Assembly (NCBI RefSeq): GCF_035984545.1
Contig: NZ_JAXCHP010000001.1
Location: 2,170,001 to 2,234,000 of the forward strand
Direction: 5' to 3'
Length of the DNA: 64,000 bases
DNA from: Cryobacterium sp. GrIS_2_6
GTDB lineage: Bacteria > Actinomycetota > Actinomycetes > Actinomycetales > Microbacteriaceae
The notes under the pieces were generated by a model. It ran no database searches, was not told where the DNA came from, and worked only from the letters and a program-made list of their open reading frames with translations. Of this stretch, positions 62,982 to 64,000 are shown piece after piece (positions within the stretch are counted from its first letter, which is position 1; each line of letters opens with the position of its first letter). The position numbers and the translations under genes are program-made.

Positions 62982-64000
62982 TCAGTAAATGGCTGCCGTC
63001 GCATACGACGTGAATGCCCCGCGCAGCATGTCAACGGTGTCGACGCTGAGCACGGCGTGGGCGCTGAGTCGCACCCGGCCGTCGCGGGTCGTCGCGGTGA
63101 TCCCGTGGTTGTGCAGGGCGATCGTGAGCGTGTTGAGCTGGGCGGGATGGGGCTCGAGCACGAGGATCCCGGCCCGCTCGCGTTCGTCCCGCGGCGACAC
63201 CACGGGTACCGCGTACTCGTCGGCGAGGTCGATCAGTTGCGACACGTTGTCCGCGACCGCGGCATCGATGTTATGAATGCCCGTCACGGCAATCTCCTCG
63301 AGAGCCGCGGAGAACCGCGCCTGCGCGATCGCGTCTCCATTGCTGACCCGGAATGCGCGGGCGCTGTGGCTCGGCGGCAGCACCTGGTCCCACGGCTCGT
63401 CAACGTCCGTTCCCGCGAAGCCCGAGAACACCGGAACGAGTCGTTCGACCGCACGGTCGCTCAGCGCCAGGAAACCGGTTCCCCAGCCCGAGCGCACCCA
63501 TTTCTGGCCACCGGATGCGACGACATCCGCCATCTCATAGGCCGCGTCGGTGACACCGAAGCCCTGGATCGCGTCAACGATCAACAGACGGTCGCCGATG
63601 ACCTGGCGGATTCCGTCGAGGTCCACCCGGAATCCGGTCCGTGCGTCGACGAGGCAGACCGCGACGGCGACCGTCGCCGGCGTCAGCTGCTCGCGGATCT
63701 CGCCGGGGGTCACCCTGCCGTGCTCGGTCCCCAGCCAGATCGGGGTCACGACGCGCAGCGCTTCCGCCGCACGCACGGCCGCGAAGGGAACGGTGGGGAA
63801 ATCGCCGGGCGAGAGCAGCACGCCCCCGGTCAGGCCGAACATGGCCTGCATGATGCCGGTCGTCGTGTTCGGCTCGCAGACGACCTGGTCGGCCCGGAAA
63901 CCGGTCACGGCGGAGACGGCCTCGCGCATCCGCTCGTCCTGCTGGAAGAGGTGGTCGAGGCTGCCGAAGCGGGCCCGGGACAGGATCTCGGTCTGGCCGA
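62982..64000 (-). CDS. Class V aminotransferase-like enzyme, 5' end beyond the window
   Basis: The frame is open to the window edge and reads upstream of the first in-frame ATG (63929) as coherent protein (RARFGSLDHLFQQDERMREA), so the start lies outside. It shows the PLP fold of class V: VVCEPNTTTGIMQAMFGLTG, then LLIVDAIQGFGVTD with the PLP-contact Asp and Gln, and VVASGGQKWVRSGWGTGFLA with the Schiff-base Lys. It resembles cysteine desulfurase/isopenicillin-epimerase-like members; the substrate is unknown. Confidence 0.9.
   Translation of the reverse strand, partial: GQTEILSRARFGSLDHLFQQDERMREAVSAVTGFRADQVVCEPNTTTGIMQAMFGLTGGVLLSPGDFPTVPFAAVRAAEALRVVTPIWLGTEHGRVTPGEIREQLTPATVAVAVCLVDARTGFRVDLDGIRQVIGDRLLIVDAIQGFGVTDAAYEMADVVASGGQKWVRSGWGTGFLALSDRAVERLVPVFSGFAGTDVDEPWDQVLPPSHSARAFRVSNGDAIAQARFSAALEEIAVTGIHNIDAAVADNVSQLIDLADEYAVPVVSPRDERERAGILVLEPHPAQLNTLTIALHNHGITATTRDGRVRLSAHAVLSVDTVDMLRGAFTSYATAAIY

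Overview
The window looks like the chromosome of a high-GC actinobacterium, most likely family Microbacteriaceae (Cryobacterium-like). This rests on the gene content and order of the right third (ychF, rmuC, glpX, fba, ispH, xseA-xseB, a DUF4245 gene, beta-carbonic anhydrase, fumC, PIN-PhoH), on frequent GTG starts and on many 4-nt ATGA/GTGA gene overlaps. No rRNA, tRNA or CRISPR array was seen. The genus is inference.

Two parts differ sharply. About 1-47 kb is an accessory mosaic: loosely packed genes, many short non-coding gaps, at least eight decayed or truncated genes, several repeats and traces of mobile elements. About 48-64 kb is compact core chromosome with tight operons. The border falls at ychF. 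A 646-bp stretch covering the 3' part of a secreted-protein gene and the 3' tip of ychF (47366-48011) is repeated almost identically at 35871-36516, bracketing about 11 kb of accessory genes.

Layout of the accessory part. 0-5 kb: an aminoglycoside-phosphotransferase-like gene thrown out of frame by an 8-bp tandem repeat, a family III CoA-transferase, a GNAT acetyltransferase, and a small module (ABM-domain protein plus TIR-domain protein) between two 85-bp direct repeats. 5-19 kb: katG, an ABC ATPase/membrane pair, an SdpI-like protein, an EAL-DICT signalling protein, CsbD-like and hypothetical small proteins, and a P2-type cation ATPase. 17.8-24 kb: a BlaI repressor/M56 protease pair, divergent across a clear operator from a six-gene run (ferric-reductase-like membrane protein, ferredoxin, ferredoxin reductase, RodA/FtsW, DUF3566 protein, PAP2 phosphatase). 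24-34 kb: an isochorismatase-like hydrolase, a PfkB fragment, a PTS IIBCA permease, a truncated serine resolvase, a non-specific nuclease gene split by a 461-bp element with terminal inverted repeats, a RES/Xre toxin-antitoxin pair with a perfect inverted-repeat operator, and duplicated gene-start fragments around a LysM lipoprotein gene. 34-36 kb: a soluble histidine kinase and LuxR-type regulator. 37-41 kb: an alpha/beta hydrolase, then tatB, tatC and tatA next to a ferritin-like protein that carries a twin-arginine signal. 41-47 kb: a translationally coupled three-gene operon (family 2 glycosyltransferase plus two secreted parallel beta-helix proteins), probably an exopolysaccharide system, followed by a second PAP2 phosphatase.

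Core part. ychF faces an exonuclease gene. rmuC and glpX, and fumC and phoH, converge on long hairpins. fba is followed by a methyltransferase. xseA-xseB-DUF4245-carbonic anhydrase-fumC form a same-strand run, and the window ends inside a class V aminotransferase-like gene.
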